Made by a program: the position numbers and the translations under genes. Below the pieces are notes generated by a model that was not told the DNA's origin, ran no database searches, and saw only the letters and a program-made list of their open reading frames with translations. A stretch of DNA of 64,000 nt from Chiridota heheva (taxonomy: Eukaryota > Echinodermata > Holothuroidea > Apodida > Chiridotidae), in the NCBI GenBank assembly GCA_020152595.1, contig JAIGNY010004516.1, positions 309,501 through 373,500 on the forward strand, written 5' to 3'. The stretch's first letter is position 1. Each line of letters opens with the position of its first letter. Shown one piece after another: positions 1 to 10,330 of this stretch.

Positions 1-174
1 TCAAATCCCTCTGCCTATGTGGATGCAATAATGATATGATCTTCCTATAGGCCCTGCATGTTTCTACTGAGCCTAAAAGTACAATATCCCAAAGGCAATA
101 TTCGTGCTAGCTGGCAAGGTTACAATATAAACAAAATTCATGTGTTTTTATAGCAAAGTTAGGGCTTGAAAATG

Positions 175-445
175 AAAAATCCTGCTTGGCTTTCAAAAAT
201 CTGGCTAGGGCTTCAAAACTTCTGCTAGGGCTGCAAAAATCTTCTGCTAGGGCTGCAAAAATCTTCTGCTAGGGCTGCAAAAATCTTCTGCTAGGGCTTC
301 AAAAATCCTGATAGGGCTTCAAAAATCCTGCTAGGGCTGCAAAAATCCTGCTAGGACTTCAAAAATCCTCCGCTAGGGCTTCAAAAATCCTGCTAGGGCT
401 GTAAAATTCTTTCGCTAAGGCTTCAAAAATCCTGCTCTTCAAAAA
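175..445. repeat. 20-22 bp minisatellite (GGGCTTCAAAAATCCTGCTA)
   Basis: About twelve imperfect copies of a 20-22 bp unit; some carry TTCTG in place of CCTG and GGCTGC in place of GGCTTC. The same unit occurs once per copy in the longer repeat that follows, so it probably arose from that repeat. Confidence 0.85.
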
Positions 446-960
446 TTTGCAGGGCTCTGTTCAGAAAGAAATTTCTCACTATAGGTTGAATGAAATGTCA
501 TGGGTTTTGTAGCAGAGTGAGGACTTGTGAACTTAGGTTTTGGTTGAAAAAAACAAAACAAAAAAATCCCCAAAAAGCTTCACATTTTGCAGGGCTCTGT
601 GCAGAAAGCAATTTCTGGCCAGGTTATAATAAAATAGCATGTGCTTTATAGCTGAGTTAGGGCTTGAGAACTTAAAGCTCGGTGAAAAAATCTTCCCAGG
701 ACTTCAAAAATGTACAGGGCTTTGTCCAAGAAGCAATATTCTGCTAGATTTTAATGAAATACCATGTGGCGAGACAGCAGGGGCTTGAGAACTTAAATTT
801 AGATTGAAAAAATCTTGTTAGAATTCCAAATTTGCAGGGCTTTGTCCAAAAAGCAATATCCCCTAGGTTTTAATGAAATATCATGTTTTTTATTGCAGAG
901 TTAAGGGCTTGAGAAATTAAATTTAGGTTGAAAAAATCTGGTAGGGCTTCAAGATTGTAC
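446..960. repeat. Four tandem copies of a 120-137 bp repeat
   Basis: GCAGGGCTCTGTxCAGAAAGCAAT-like starts recur near 449, 586, 713 and 834. Each copy also holds AATGAAATAxCATGT, GGGCTTGAGAACTTAAA and AGGACTTCAAAAAT. The copies are diverged, so the array is old. Confidence 0.7.
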
Positions 961-1699
961 TTTCAAATGGTCAATAATTCTGAATAATATTGAATAGATT
1001 TTCCAAAATAATTTAATACTATTGATGAACTTGATGACATGGAAATTAAAACTTTCATTGAATCCATTTATGTACATCATTTTTGCAGTTCATGTGACAC
1101 ACACCCACAAATCATTTTGTAATGTAGGTATCTTTGCTTACAGTGTCTGTTTTGTAGATTGTAATGCTAATGGTATGGTACACCCAGGGGCATTGTACAA
1201 TGTCTAGGATCCTTTGTGTATTATGAAATGTTCACACCTTTGTGTATTGTGAAATGTACAGAAGTGTTGCATGTGTATGTCATAAACAATCTCATCACTA
1301 GTTTTGAGAGCCTGAACAGAATTTTGTCACAGAAGAGGTTTTGGAAATTAATTGCTACACTGTATCAATCATACAAACCATAAGATGTAAATAGCTTTAA
1401 TGAGGTGTTTGACTAGGAAAATTGTATCTGTAAAAACCATTAAAATTACTGCTTTGCAGTTAATCAAACTTACCTCAAGAATTCAATCTTATTTAGAAGA
1501 TAAATATTCAAAAACAAAAATTGCAATCATAATGGCATGGTTTTATTATTGACCAATTTACAGCTTATTGAATTGTAATATATTCAAAGTTGTGATGAAT
1601 TAACATGCGTTTCTCTGTTTTCATGTTTAAATCCTTTATTAATCCTGTACCACAGTTGGTCAAAACAGCATACCTGATTCTTTCACAAAGTGTTTGAAT
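961..1699. other. AT-rich non-coding stretch
   Basis: AT-rich sequence with a short imperfect direct repeat (CCTTTGTGTATTxTGAAATGT near 1210 and 1238). No exon, domain or clear element is visible. Confidence 0.4.
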
Positions 1700-3115
1700 C
1701 AAACCATAGACCGTTTCAAATATGAATCGGCAATTTCCAGAAAACTGATTAAAATAATGTCACTTGGCCAAAATTATGGGTCCACCATAATATACCAATC
1801 CTATGGTGGGGAAATCTTATCGACCAATCAAATAATGGGGATTCTTGGCTGTCTGCACAATCCATGCATGGTATGGGACCAAGCGTATGAAAAAAATGCT
1901 TTTAAATGCTCATTATACGTGTGTTATACATGAAGGTAATACTAATTCATCATACGTACATTGTAGTGTACATGAAGGAAATACTCATGCATCTTACGTG
2001 CATTGTACATGAAGATTATACTTGTTCATCATACGTGTGTTGTACATAAAGTAATACTCATTCATGATACGTGCGTTGTACATGAAGGTAATACTCATGC
2101 ATCATACGTGCATTATTCCTGAAGGTAAAATTCATGCATCAAACGTGCGTTGTACATGAAGGTAATACTCATTCATCACACATGCTTTGTACATAAAAGT
2201 AATACTCATTCATCATATGTGCGTTGTACATGAAGGTAATACTCATGCATCATACGTGCGTTATACATGAAGGTAATACTCATTCATTATATGTGCGTTG
2301 TACATAAAGGTAATACTCATGCATCATAAGTGCGTTGTACATAAAGGTAATACTCATGCATCATAAGTGCATTATACCTAAAGGTAAAATTCATGCATTA
2401 TACGTGCGTTTTACATGAAGGTAATACTCATTCATCACATGTGCTTTGTACATGAAGGTAATTCTCATTCATCATACGTGCATTGTACATGAAGGTAATA
2501 CTCATGCATCATAGGTGTGTTGTACATGAGGGTAATACTCAATCATCACACTTGCTTTGTACATAAAGGTAATACTCATTCATCATACGTACGTTGTACA
2601 TGAAGGTAATACTCTTGCATTGTACGTGCGTTATACATATAAAGGTAATACTCATTCATCACACGTGCTTTGTACATGAAGGTAATACTCATTCATCATA
2701 CGTGCATTGTACATGAAGGTAATACTTATTCATCACACGTGCTTTGTACATGAAGGTAATACTCATTCATCATACGTGCATTGTACATGAAGGTAATACT
2801 CATTCATCACACGTGCTTTGTACATGAAGGTAATACTCATTCATCATACGTGCATTGTACATGAAGGTAATACTCATTCATCACACGTGCTTTGTACATG
2901 AAGGTAATACTCATTAATCATGTGTGCGTTGTACATGAAGGTAATACTCATGCATCATACGTGCATTGTACATGAAGGTAATACTCATGCATCATACATG
3001 CATTGTACATGAAGGTAATACTCATGCATCATACGTGCTTTGTCCAACCACTGCAGCAGATTGGTTGGGTAACAAAAGGAAAATCCCTTGAAAGACCACC
3101 TCATTATTTAAAGGA
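1700..3115 (-). mobile_element. MITE family A copy, expanded internally by a 37-bp satellite
   Basis: 1700-1915 is a diverged reverse-complement copy of the right part of the element at 9752-10130; shared landmarks include ATAGACCxTTTCAAAT, CGGCAATTTCC, the CCAATCAAATAAT/TTGGTCAATAAGAT stretch and CCAAGCxTATGAAAAA. 3041-3090 resembles the other part of that element (ATTGGTTGG followed by ACAAAAGGAAAA). The 37-bp array sits between these two parts. The outer right end is not clear. Confidence 0.6.
1916..3040. repeat. 37-bp tandem array inside a MITE
   Basis: About 30 copies of a 37-bp unit that reads CATCATACGTGCxTTGTACA then TGAAGGTAATACTCATx. Between about 2650 and 2900 the array alternates two variants (CATACGTGCATT and CACACGTGCTTT), giving a 74-bp higher unit. 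The unit resembles internal MITE sequence (reverse complement of about 9895-9935), its likely source. Confidence 0.85.
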
Positions 3116-3568
3116 AAGAAGTATGAAGAATTACATTAGGATTTTTAATCTGCCTTTTGTTCATACATCACCAATTTTGCCTTGTCAAAACATCCTCAAA
3201 CTTTGATCAGACATAAATTGAAAACCAAACTTGCTATTTACATATTTAAAGAATTTTGTACTGAAAAATCTTTGCTCTTTGTAATGAGACTTATGTATGT
3301 TGTGGCTGTCCATATACCTTTTTCATGCATAAAAAAAGCCCACTCCTTTACCGTGCCAAATTTGAACTACTATTCCTAAGAAATCAGTAGGGGTCTGGGC
3401 GAGGAACCCCCACTTTCAAAGGCAAATCTTGGTTATGTACGAGGAAATATTTTGTATCCTTTGCAGCCCCTGTGAGTGAATAAAGTAAATCAATTTTTTT
3501 ACAATATTAACCATGAAATTACAACATTTTTTTTAATGAAAGTGAATCAAATCTCGTTGTTTTGACAG
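3116..3568. other. Non-coding sequence before kinase exon A
   Basis: AT-rich sequence with a polypyrimidine stretch and acceptor just before 3569. The short open frames have no recognisable domain. Confidence 0.4.
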
Positions 3569-3656
3569 GTATCACCGTCGAACCATTGAAGAAGTTTCCA
3601 ATCAAGAAAGATGTCAAAGTTGAAGACGAATATGAGATTTTAGATGAATTAGGCAG
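3569..3656 (+). CDS. Kinase exon A: linker and start of the glycine loop
   Basis: This 88-nt exon lies between a TTTTGACAG acceptor and a GTAAGTG donor. It enters in phase 1 (first two bases complete a split codon) and leaves with two bases of the Arg codon of the glycine loop. It encodes about 29 residues: a basic linker (EPLKKFPIKKDVKVED) followed by EYEILDELG, the first strand of a kinase N-lobe. The rest of the nucleotide loop is in the next exon. No Ig or FnIII exon is visible in the 3.5 kb upstream, which is filled by tandem repeats. Confidence 0.85.
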
Positions 3657-4189
3657 GTAAGTGTGTGTAGTGTTCATTTATACCACAGTGCTCTAAAGTA
3701 CTTGAAAATCTGAGGGACCTGACCCTTTGGCCCCTTCCACACTCACTCCTGTTATTGTAATAAATCCTGCCAGACCAAGTCATAATCCTGTTGGTCAGGT
3801 AGTAGTAAACTTGGACTTATCAGTACAAAATCTATGCACTTACAACATATCTGGGTTCATACAAAATGGAAGTATACTGGCATTGCCATTGTATTTCATT
3901 GTAATTCCAAATTCCTTTTAAGTTCAGAATTAACTTGAGCTCCACGTGGAATTTACATGTACCAGTGTAAAAAATGAAGATTGAAATTGCTTTTGGTAAA
4001 CTTATTAAGTTGGTATTAAGTGAATTGCCCTTTGATGTAGAAAATGATTCAGTAGCTTTACAGATGGCAAATAAATATAGCTTTTATTGGTTTTCACAGA
4101 GCCATGCTTTTAACGTTTGTCTTTATTTCCCAAAATAGCTGTGCAGAAGATTTCTGCACTCCTTGAATGTCAAACGTATGGTGAGTTAA
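3657..4189. other. Intron A-B, first part
   Basis: Intron sequence with no recognisable element. The open frame at 3727-3921 has no domain and atypical composition. Confidence 0.4.
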
Positions 4190-5305
4190 ATTAAAAGTTA
4201 AATCCATGCTCAAGCCATGAAGGTCCATCAGTGCTTATTTCTGGTTTTCTTGGTGTAAGCAGATAAATGGGGAGGGAGGGGGTTGGGGAGCACACCTGGA
4301 TAGGATGTCAGTCAATCACAGATTAACTCCCAAGTAGTGCTGGAGCTCATTTTATAGTTGAGTTGGCTGGAGCAGGTAAAGTGTCTCTTCTCAGACTCCT
4401 TACTTCTTTGCTTAAATCTTAAATGGGATAACCTCACGTCCCACCTCCTCCTCCATAAACTCCCTTTGCCACCCTCTGCAGGAAAAGTATTATTTTCTTT
4501 TGGATACCCAGCCATGTTGGCATTCCCTGGCAGTGACAGTGCTGATGCAGCCACTTAGCTTGCCCTCAACCTACCCCCTTACCCAAAACCCTTTCTCCCT
4601 TTCTGACATCATACCGCTTATAGCTTCCCTTGTTCGTGTCCACTGACAAACCTCATGGGACTTCCAAATTAATAACAAACTCCACGTCATCCAGCCCACC
4701 ATTCAGATCAAACCTACAGTCCACAATCTCTCCTGTGTCAACAACATTCACATTACCCATCTTAGAATAGGTCACACCCACCTCACTCACTCCCACCTCC
4801 TTATTGGCTCCCCTGACCCCTCTGCAACAATTGCCATTGCACCCTCACTGTCCACCACGTCCTCCTTGCCTGCACTCTGTACTACCTTCCCAGAGCTTCC
4901 CTCGCCCCCCCACAACTCAATTGCTGAGCTTTTCCAAAAACACTCCAGATAAAATTATCTCCTTCCTTCATCATCCGTCTACAACCATATTTAGTCCTCC
5001 TCTCCCACCCCTTTCTCTACTTTTGCCCCTTTTTTGCATCCATGCACTTCCTCTCGAGATCTCTGCTTCCTGGATTTTAGTCCTCGTGTGTCCCCCTACT
5101 TTCTTTTCTTCCTACCTCTGGAATGATCTAACCTCTCAGGCTCAATTTGTCCCTCGCTGTCATAGTGCCGTTAAGCCCTCATCAAACAAACAAACAAACA
5201 AACTTGCTCAAACACATAATGCAGTGCTCTTGAAGTGAGTCGAAAGCAGTACCTTTTGCGTACGACCATGAGTCTTTAACCATTGAGCCACTGCACTGCC
5301 AAATG
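4190..5305 (-). mobile_element. tRNA-type SINE (antisense) split by a LINE insertion
   Basis: 4190-4386 corresponds to the reverse complement of the body of the SINE at 38531-38775 (CAAGCCATGAAGG, GTGCTTATTTCTGG, GAGTTGGCTGGAGCAGGTAA). 5203-5300 corresponds to the rest, including TTGCTCAAACACATAATGCA and the antisense A box TTAACCATTGAGCCACTGCA. A LINE 3' fragment lies between the two halves. The promoter half is degenerate. Confidence 0.7.
4387..5202 (+). mobile_element. 5'-truncated LINE with RNase H remnant and (CAAA)n tail
   Basis: The beginning matches the RNase H region of the LINE at 24.0-25.35 kb (LNLKWDNLT, then a decayed form of WIPSHVGIPGNDRAD). Stop codons and frameshifts break it. 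It ends in TAAGCCCTCATCAAACAAAC with a CAAA repeat, the same 3' end as the two other copies in the window. It appears inserted into the antisense SINE. The 144-codon frame at 4804-5238 is the 3' part in a wrong frame and is not a gene. Confidence 0.75.
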
Positions 5306-5362
5306 CATGATGTGTGAAATAAGACAATTATGACACTCATTATTTTAACTTTTCTTCATCAG

Positions 5363-5575
5363 GGGAGCTTACGGTATTGTAAAGAAAGCAATCGACAAGA
5401 AGACTGGAGAAGAAAGAGCAGCTAAATTCATCACCATTAAAGCTGGTATGTGGGATGAGGTCAGAAATGAGATCAGGGTTATGGGCATGCTCAACCACAA
5501 GCGCCTGATTGGTTTATATGATGCCTATGAAACCAATGAGAACAACAAGAAGGAAATTAACATGGTCATGGAGTT
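5363..5575 (+). CDS. Kinase exon B: ATP-binding N-lobe
   Basis: This 213-nt exon has acceptor CTTCATCAG and donor GTATCC, the weakest donor in the gene. It completes the glycine loop (RGAYGIV), then gives the ATP-anchoring lysine in RAAKFITIK, the C-helix with its glutamate in DEVRNEIRVM, MLNHKRLIGLYDAYE, and the strand toward the hinge, INMVMEL. An open frame runs past the donor into intronic sequence, but the kinase frame resumes only at exon C, which supplies the last base of the Leu codon. The following intron is about 30.7 kb, the largest in the window, and is mostly repeats. Confidence 0.93.
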
Positions 5576-5790
5576 GTATCCTTTTTTATTTCATTTTAAT
5601 TATTCGTCTTCGAATTGTCTTTCATATTGTTATTTTTATTGTCTTTAATGTAATTGGCGATTTTACCAAATTATATTTCAGTTAGTAGGACTTTGCATTT
5701 TATAGAAAATTGCCTTCAATTTGTATTGCGTGGCAGAGTAAGTGGTAAGTGACAAAGTGGTTCTTGTGTGGTTTTGATGATAATACAAAT
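5576..5790. other. Start of the 30.7-kb intron B-C
   Basis: AT-rich intron sequence directly after the exon B donor; nothing recognised. Confidence 0.4.
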
Positions 5791-5799
5791 TTCAATCCA

Positions 5800-6010
5800 G
5801 TAATTCAACTAGTTATTGATCACATAAAAGTTAAATCCACCCAAGCCATGAGGGATGCTTATCCCCAGTTTTCATGGCGCAAGATGATGAGAGCACATAA
5901 CTCCCCCAGTCCATCGCAGGTTCAATGTTGGTACTCAATTTACAGCTGTGTGGACTGGAACAAGTAGATTAAAAGATTTTGCTCAAGGACACAATGCAGC
6001 ACTCACAGAT
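5800..6010 (-). mobile_element. tRNA-type SINE, antisense, body part
   Basis: Reverse-complement counterpart of the SINE body at 38600-38775: CAAGCCATGAGGGATGCTTA, TTTTCATGGCGCAAGATGAT, ACAGCTGTGTGGACTGGAAC, TTTGCTCAAGGACACAATGC. Its promoter end runs into the 44-bp array that follows. Confidence 0.75.
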
Positions 6011-6315
6011 ACCTTCTTTTTACATAAGAGCAAGGCTCCTTAACCACTGCACCGTTTACATACGAGCAAGACTCGATCCTTAACCACTGAGCCACTGCAC
6101 CTTTTACATACAAGCAAGACTCCTTAACCACTGAGCCACTGCACCTTTTACATATGAGCAAGACTCCTTAACCACTGAGCCACTGCACCTTTTACATACA
6201 AGCAAGACTCCTTAACCACTGCACCTTTTACATACGAGCAAGACTCCTTAACCACTGCACCTTTTACATACGAGCAAGACTCCTTAACCACTGAGCCACT
6301 GCACCTCTTAAATCA
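6011..6315 (-). repeat. 44-bp array made of the SINE promoter end
   Basis: About seven copies of a 44-bp unit (some shortened to about 34-36 bp by loss of the GAGCCACT part). Each contains antisense CTTAACCACTGAGCCACTGC, the A-box region of the tRNA-type SINE, followed by ACCTTTTACATACGAGCAAG. On the minus strand each full unit carries a TGGCTCAGTGG A box. Confidence 0.8.
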
Positions 6316-6515
6316 CATACAGGTTCCTCCAAACTCCAAGGAGCTAATTGAAAGCTTGTAAGAGCAATGCAAGCTTAGAAAATGTTTTAAGGGTAGAATG
6401 CCAACACAGGCATGGAAATTAAAATTGGGGGTCTCTGAAAATTCATGGCATGTGGTCTGTTCATACATGTGTTAACCCTAATAGTGTATTATGTTGCCCT
6501 TAATGTATTTAGGAG

Positions 6516-7033
6516 CAGTGGCATAGCTAAACTTTTTTCCAGGATGGGGATAGGGGGGGGGGGGGCATACAAACTTTTTAATTCAAGCTACCCCTCCCAT
6601 TACCCAATTTTTTTGGAAATGTTGAGGGCAAAGTAAGATATTTTGAGGGAAAATTAGGAAATTCGTCAATTTAGAAATTTGGTTTCCACAAATTTTGTGA
6701 TCCTTTGCTCATGGTTGGTACATCTGAACTTGACTAAGACCGATTGCTTTTACCAGAATTACCAAAAAACATTCTGAGCTATTTTGCAAATTAGAATCTT
6801 CACAAGTTGCACAAATTTGGATTTTTGGCCAGACAGGGAAAATTTCCCCTTTCCCTTTTAGCTATGCCACTGGTCACTAGTATTCATAAGATTTAATACT
6901 GATGTGTCTTATTCATTTTTTAAACAATATTTCAGATTTTCTGTGTACAAAAGCATGTATATAAGGAAATAGGCCACTTTTCCTCACTTCTTAAATTTCA
7001 ACCCCCCCTCCCCTCCCCATTTATATGCCACTG
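6516..7033. mobile_element. hAT-like non-autonomous element, 518 bp, with 8-bp target duplication
   Basis: Starts CAGTGGCATAGCTAAA and ends TATGCCACTG, flanked on both sides by TTTAGGAG (6508-6515 and 7034-7041), a perfect 8-bp target-site duplication as hAT elements make. A further complete end, TTTAGCTATGCCACTG, lies inside at 6857-6872 and is the perfect complement of the left 16 bp. No transposase is visible. A 13-G run lies near the left end. Confidence 0.85.
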
Positions 7034-7041
7034 TTTAGGAG

Positions 7042-8344
7042 CATGGTATTTAGGAACAGGAGGGAAAGTCATTTTCAAACTTGAATGTCATTTGTATCAG
7101 AAAATGACATCATCACATGAGTAGAGAGTAGACTTTTGATGGTATCACCATCAATCATAAATGACACTTAAGATCATACAACACTGAGATTTTAAATTCC
7201 TACATATTTAACTATTTCCTGTGACCTACTTAAATGACTACAAATTGGCTGTGGGAAGTGGTCACTGGTACATAGCTGAACAAATAATATGACCATTTTG
7301 CTGAAGCTTTCACATTTTGATCCTAGATTTTACACCATTTAGTACACCCTAAGATCATTCATGTTTTTTGCCACGCAATGTAATGTTTGTGACTATTTGA
7401 TATAGGAATTTGTTCATACTGTCCATAACAGATGCTGTAATGAAATGTAATTGTATCAACAAACCAGCTTTAAAACTTGAATTGGCATTTTTATTCTCAA
7501 AAGGCATTTTAATGTTCACCTATGCAACAGTTGTGTAGATCTGAAGTATGAACTGTATTCATTGGAATAGTGTTAGATTCTTTTCCATAGAACAAAGCCA
7601 TAAAAAATGTGGAAATATGGAGAAATTTGAACCCTGTAAATGTTTTTATGGAAATCCCATTTTAGGGTTTGAGGGATAAAGCTGCAATCTTGGACAAAAT
7701 TATTTGTCGTGTTCTTAAGCTCCTGACAATTTTGTCGGGGTAAAAATGGAGGGGAGGGGGTAAAAACATTGCATTGGATCTATTTTAGGTAAGATGTTGA
7801 ATGTTTCAAATATTTAACCATTGCGAATGAAGTATGCAAATTCAAATCATAAACAATGATACCATTACCCACAAGTGTTTCAATATCTAATCCTTCTCAA
7901 ACATAAACAAATTGTAGATTATGTACGGACGCACCACTCCATGCACTACAGATATGAAGTGTATTCTCTCTGTACCCATGACCGGTGATCCCAAATATAA
8001 TAATTAAAAATTGATGTCACTTAGTCTTGAATCTGTTTTTTGTGTAACACCGTGAACTAAAACATATTTTGTACAGATCGCTTTTGTGCAACTTTTTTAT
8101 AAATGTGTTCATTTTATATTGAGAGGCATTTCTGAATTGTTTGCAATGACAGTGTATGATATTGAAAAATTGTCAATTACACACAGATACCTGAATTAGT
8201 AAAGAAAAACATTAAAGTTCTATTGAAGATTATGAATATCAACCTGCATGAATGTTTTGTTCAATGTGCTTTGGCGTGATTTCTACAAACCCCTCCTTTC
8301 ACATGCTCCACATGTTTGAAGCCGTGATGAATTAATTACCACTT
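7042..8344. other. Intron sequence with a MITE fragment
   Basis: AT-rich. 7685-7740 (GCAATCTTGGACAAAATTAT, GTGTTCTTAAGC) is one arm of the fold-back MITE found complete at 8783-8939. No exon or other element recognised. Confidence 0.5.
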
Positions 8345-8690
8345 ACTGAATTAATATCTTTGATCCTTCATTGCTCCCCCGCCCTCCTCACCCAGGTGTC
8401 CAGGCAAAACATGCAGAGATTATAGTTCATCAGAACTTCTTCAATACACTCCATTTAAAATGTCTACAACCATATTTACTCCTCCTCTCCCACCCTCTTC
8501 TCTCTACTTTGTTTTTGTCTTCACCCATGCACTTCCTCTCTTGATCCCAGCATTCTGACTTTTGTATTTCTCTCAATCTCCCTATTTTCTTTCCTTCCTA
8601 CCTCTAGAATGATCCAACTTCTCAGGCACAATTTGACCCTCGTTATTGTGGTGTCGTTAAGCCCTCATCAAACAAACCAATTGTTTTGTA
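8345..8690 (+). mobile_element. LINE 3'-end fragment
   Basis: Matches the 3' part of the 4387-5202 LINE (TCTACAACCATATTTACTCC, TGCACTTCCTCTC, TTTCCTTCCTACCTCTAGAA) and ends TAAGCCCTCATCAAACAAAC. It contains no intact frame. Confidence 0.75.
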
Positions 8691-8782
8691 TTTCCTGTTC
8701 TTTCAAAATAAAGCAACTTTGTACATACAATTTGACATTCTATTAACCTTTACTTTCTTTCCAGTCGAAAACATACACTCAG

Positions 8783-8939
8783 ACAATCTTTGACAAAATT
8801 AGTTGTCACGTTCTTAAGCCCCTTGTACCCCGCCTCATTGTTGGGCTTGAAGAGGATCATTCCAGGGCACTTTCGTTGTAAGCAACATTGAAATGGGGTA
8901 CAAGGGGAAAAGTGTGACAACAATTTTGCCCAAGATTGT
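8783..8939. mobile_element. Fold-back MITE with about 45-bp inverted ends
   Basis: The left arm starts ACAATCTTTGACAAAATT and ends CCTTGTACCCC; the right arm is its approximate reverse complement, starting GGGGTACAAGGGG and ending TTTTGCCCAAGATTGT. A spacer of about 65 bp separates them. No target duplication was found by eye. Confidence 0.75.
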
Positions 8940-9751
8940 AGGTATGAAATTGTAGTTCAAATCATACATCGTCAAATTTTCTGAAAAAGTTTTATGCTTT
9001 GTGACTTTTATTTTTCATTGAGAATTGAATATAATCCCACTACAACAGAACTATAAATTGCTGGTTTTTATTTGAAAAATATCCAGTAATACTCTGAAAT
9101 ACTGCTGGGATCAATATTTACAATAATTAGATTTATAATCTGTTCCAAGTTTTAGGCCATTCAATAACTGAGTTACTGGCTAAGTGTGCTTTTACTTACC
9201 ACTGATTGTCAGCAACTTTCAAAAGATTGAAAATAGACACTAGAACTTATTTCAATCAGTAGTGGTTGCAAAAATATTAAAGTATTAGTCCAGGGATCAA
9301 GAATGTTCATCTAATATGAAAGAGGACTTCAAAAGAAACAGATTGGTGAAAAAAACATTTAAAAATCTTATTCCGTTTAGGAGATAATTAACTTTAAAGT
9401 TTGGTATTATTTGTGTGGCAAACATCAGAAACCTAATGTGAATTATGAGTTATAAAACTTGAAAAATTTGATATTATTATCTGGAAAAATCAGAATTAGA
9501 TTGTTTGAGCCAAAGAATAGGCTATGATTCAGAAAACCTAATGTGCTTTCCTTGCAAAAGAATTCTAGCATCACTGTTCACATAAATAATAGAAAACTTC
9601 TGTTTCACATGTGTGAAATATTAGTCATGTGACTGTAGTCTCGGATACTTACAAAGAACTTTATAAGAATGTTGTGTTGTACATTTAAAGAAAATGAATG
9701 AGGAAATGCATTTCTTTCACATGCTTTCAAGTTTGCCATTGGGACATGTCT
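8940..9751. other. Intron sequence with a copy of a dispersed repeat
   Basis: 9280-9400 (TTAGTCCAGGGATCAAGAAT, AAATCTTATTCCGTTTAGGA) resembles the sequence on both sides of the MITE at 31440-31668 and lacks that MITE, so it serves as an empty-site relative. Nothing coding seen. Confidence 0.5.
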
Positions 9752-10130
9752 TATAGACCTTTTCAAACAAGAGTTTAGCTTAATGTGATTTCTTCAGTAC
9801 TTCGACAAATCATATGCTGGGGGAACTTTTCCTTTGTTTTCCAACCAATTAGGTGCGGTTTGAGGAAAAAAATGTAAGCAGCAATACCTGCGCATATTTC
9901 ATTCATGTATAACGCTTGTATGATACGTGCGCTTGAATCATTTTTTCATATGCTTGGTCCGATACCGTGCGTGAATTGTGCAGACGGCCAAGATTCCTCC
10001 AGTATTTTGTTGGTCAATAAGATACCTGCAGTATACGATTGGTTCATTATGGACACGTGAATCTCGGCCATGTGACATTATTTAAATAAGTTTTTTGGAA
10101 ATTGCCGATTCAGATTTGAAAAAGTCTATA
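9752..10130 (+). mobile_element. MITE family A, reference copy (379 bp)
   Basis: Begins TATAGACCTTTTCAAA and ends TTTGAAAAAGTCTATA, an approximately 16-bp terminal inverted repeat with one mismatch. No coding capacity. Related copies lie at 1700-3115 (inverted, expanded) and 39972-41020. TA-bounded ends would fit a Tc1/mariner-type origin, but that is inference. Confidence 0.75.
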
Positions 10131-10330
10131 GATGACAACAAACATTTAAAATATGCTAGTTCTAGCTAGGTATTAGAAATGTCATCCACTAGCCTTAGTG
10201 AAGTTAAAATGGCATGCCACAAAGATTATGTAAGGATTAGCAGATAATCCATAGGAGAAGGTGTTACCAAATGTCATCCTTGATGTAGATATTGTTTTGA
10301 AGGTATTGGAGCTTGGGAGAAGTTTGAGCT

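Noticed and set aside
4804-5238. 144-codon Pro/Leu-rich frame
   Set aside because: It is the decayed LINE 3' part read in a wrong frame; ends in the CAAA tail and SINE.
5576-5648. Extension of kinase exon B to the stop at 5648
   Set aside because: The extra residues are Ser/Phe/Tyr-rich intron translation; the kinase sequence resumes in frame only when GTATCC at 5576 is used as donor.
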